This document shows, piece by piece, positions 63,139 to 64,000 of a stretch of DNA of 64,000 nucleotides. Under the pieces are notes generated by a model, which was not told the DNA's origin, did no database searches, and saw nothing but the letters and a program-made list of their open reading frames with translations. Numbering within the stretch: position 1 is the first letter of the stretch; every line of letters begins with the position of its first letter. The position numbers and the translations under genes are program-made. The stretch comes from Dromaius novaehollandiae (lineage: Eukaryota > Chordata > Aves > Casuariiformes > Dromaiidae): positions 61,542,841 through 61,606,840 of the forward strand of contig NC_088132.1 in NCBI RefSeq assembly GCF_036370855.1. Reading direction: 5' to 3'.

Positions 63139-64000
63139 CTAAGGATATAGTATTATATGGTCAGGCGATGTATTTTATTAAATCAATTAATATACACTAG
63201 TTTTTCTAACTATCCATGACAGAAGGCAAGCAGAGTTTGTTCCTGGACGGGTAAATTTGTTGGCAAATTTGCAAGGCTGTTTATCCCACTTTGGTTATTA
63301 TTAAGCCCAAATTATGTAAAAGGCATATCAAACAGTAGAACAAGTCAGGACTCACGTCGCCCTCAGAAGGTGTAACCACCACAGCAGAGGCCCTGAGAAG
63401 TGGCGAGAGAGGGTATGGTGCAGAGGAGCCCAGGTATGGGATGACACAAGATGGGCACAGGCCAGCACTGGAGAGCCCACAGCTATAAACAACTCCCCAA
63501 TGGCCCATTAAAGAAATGCAGACCCAGAGCTGGACAAAACTGGTTTTAGGGGTAACAAAGAGATCAAAGTAACAGTATCTAACATACATAAAAGGCATCA
63601 CATTAGTAAATTCAGACGTAATGTGGTACTGCAGACCAATGAGGAAGAGCAAAGGTGTAAAAGTGTGTTAGCAAACACATAAAAGTGCCCGAGTGGATTC
63701 TGCAGTGAGGAAAAAGAAACCATAAACTTGGACATCATATTCCTTCTGGTAAAGGACTCCAGATGCTGACAACTGGCTGTAACACCCCCCCACACACTCC
63801 ACAATGAAACTACCAACTTCAGCACCCAGAGGAGCAGCAGAATGGTGAGCGTAACACCAGGAAAAGAGGAGAAACTAAGAGGCATGTCTAACAGTTACAA
63901 CTGCATTATTATTCTTTCTGTAACAATTAGATTTGGACTAATAATAATCAGACTTTTAAGATTTCAATTCTACTAACAATAAATTCTTCCCTTTATTATT

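Larger units (their letters stand above)
37480..64000 (-). other. RNF180: RNF180 intron upstream of the RING exon, open at the window edge
   Basis: The RING exon begins at phase 0 after CTTCTTGCAG. The large exon that encodes most of the N-terminal protein in other vertebrates would appear as a minus-strand open frame of several hundred codons; none is present, so it lies beyond 64000. This intron is at least 26.5 kb. It holds a CR1 3' end, a local duplication, two weak candidate exons and old repeat fragments. Long parts (37.5-45.5, 49.6-53.7, 54.3-64 kb) hold nothing I can identify. A somewhat GC-richer block at 63340-63890 is open on the minus strand but unrecognised. Confidence 0.8.

Noticed and set aside
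37480..64000. Search for the large N-terminal coding exon of RNF180 and for HTR1A
   Set aside because: No minus-strand frame of the needed length, and no seven-helix receptor frame, is present; both are expected further right.
1..64000. CRISPR arrays, operons, bacterial promoters, tRNA, rRNA or snRNA genes
   Set aside because: No regularly spaced repeats and no intact RNA gene were seen; the tRNA-like box at 54210 lacks a cloverleaf and looks SINE-derived.

Overview
This window is AT-rich vertebrate nuclear DNA: single exons with consensus splice sites lie in long non-coding stretches, and no open reading frame exceeds about 160 codons. Several LINE fragments of the CR1 family are present, along with older dispersed repeats typical of reptiles and birds. 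Together with the one gene recognised, this points to a sauropsid, most likely a bird. In birds this gene block is expected on the Z chromosome, from the known correspondence of human 5q12 with chicken Z. I cannot exclude a crocodilian or turtle from the sequence alone.

The only gene I can establish is the 3' part of RNF180 (Rines), a membrane-anchored RING-type E3 ubiquitin ligase, on the minus strand. Three coding exons at 37254-37479, 32648-32773 and 22478-22677 join in phase and encode the last 183 residues: the C3HC4 RING, a linker, and a strongly conserved tail ending in a hydrophobic anchor. The large upstream coding exon (N-terminal part of the protein) is not here and must lie beyond the right edge, so 37480-64000 is intron.

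Layout: 1-22477 lies downstream of the RNF180 stop codon (3' UTR of unknown length, then intergenic) and holds an old CR1 copy at 1630-2525, MIR-like and inverted-repeat elements, hairpins and a G-quadruplex tract. 22678-32647 is an intron holding a composite of two antisense CR1 segments (about 28270-29660). 32774-37253 is an intron with little recognisable content. 37480-64000 is an incomplete intron with a CR1 3' end at 45549-45929, a 130-bp direct duplication near 48.6/49.4 kb, and scattered old repeats.

I found no RNA genes, no CRISPR and no novel multi-gene system. The most useful leads are four splice-flanked open segments that could be unannotated exons, a tandem (NAGNAG) acceptor in RNF180, the composite CR1 locus carrying two copies of reverse transcriptase motif C, and several strong hairpins or palindromes.
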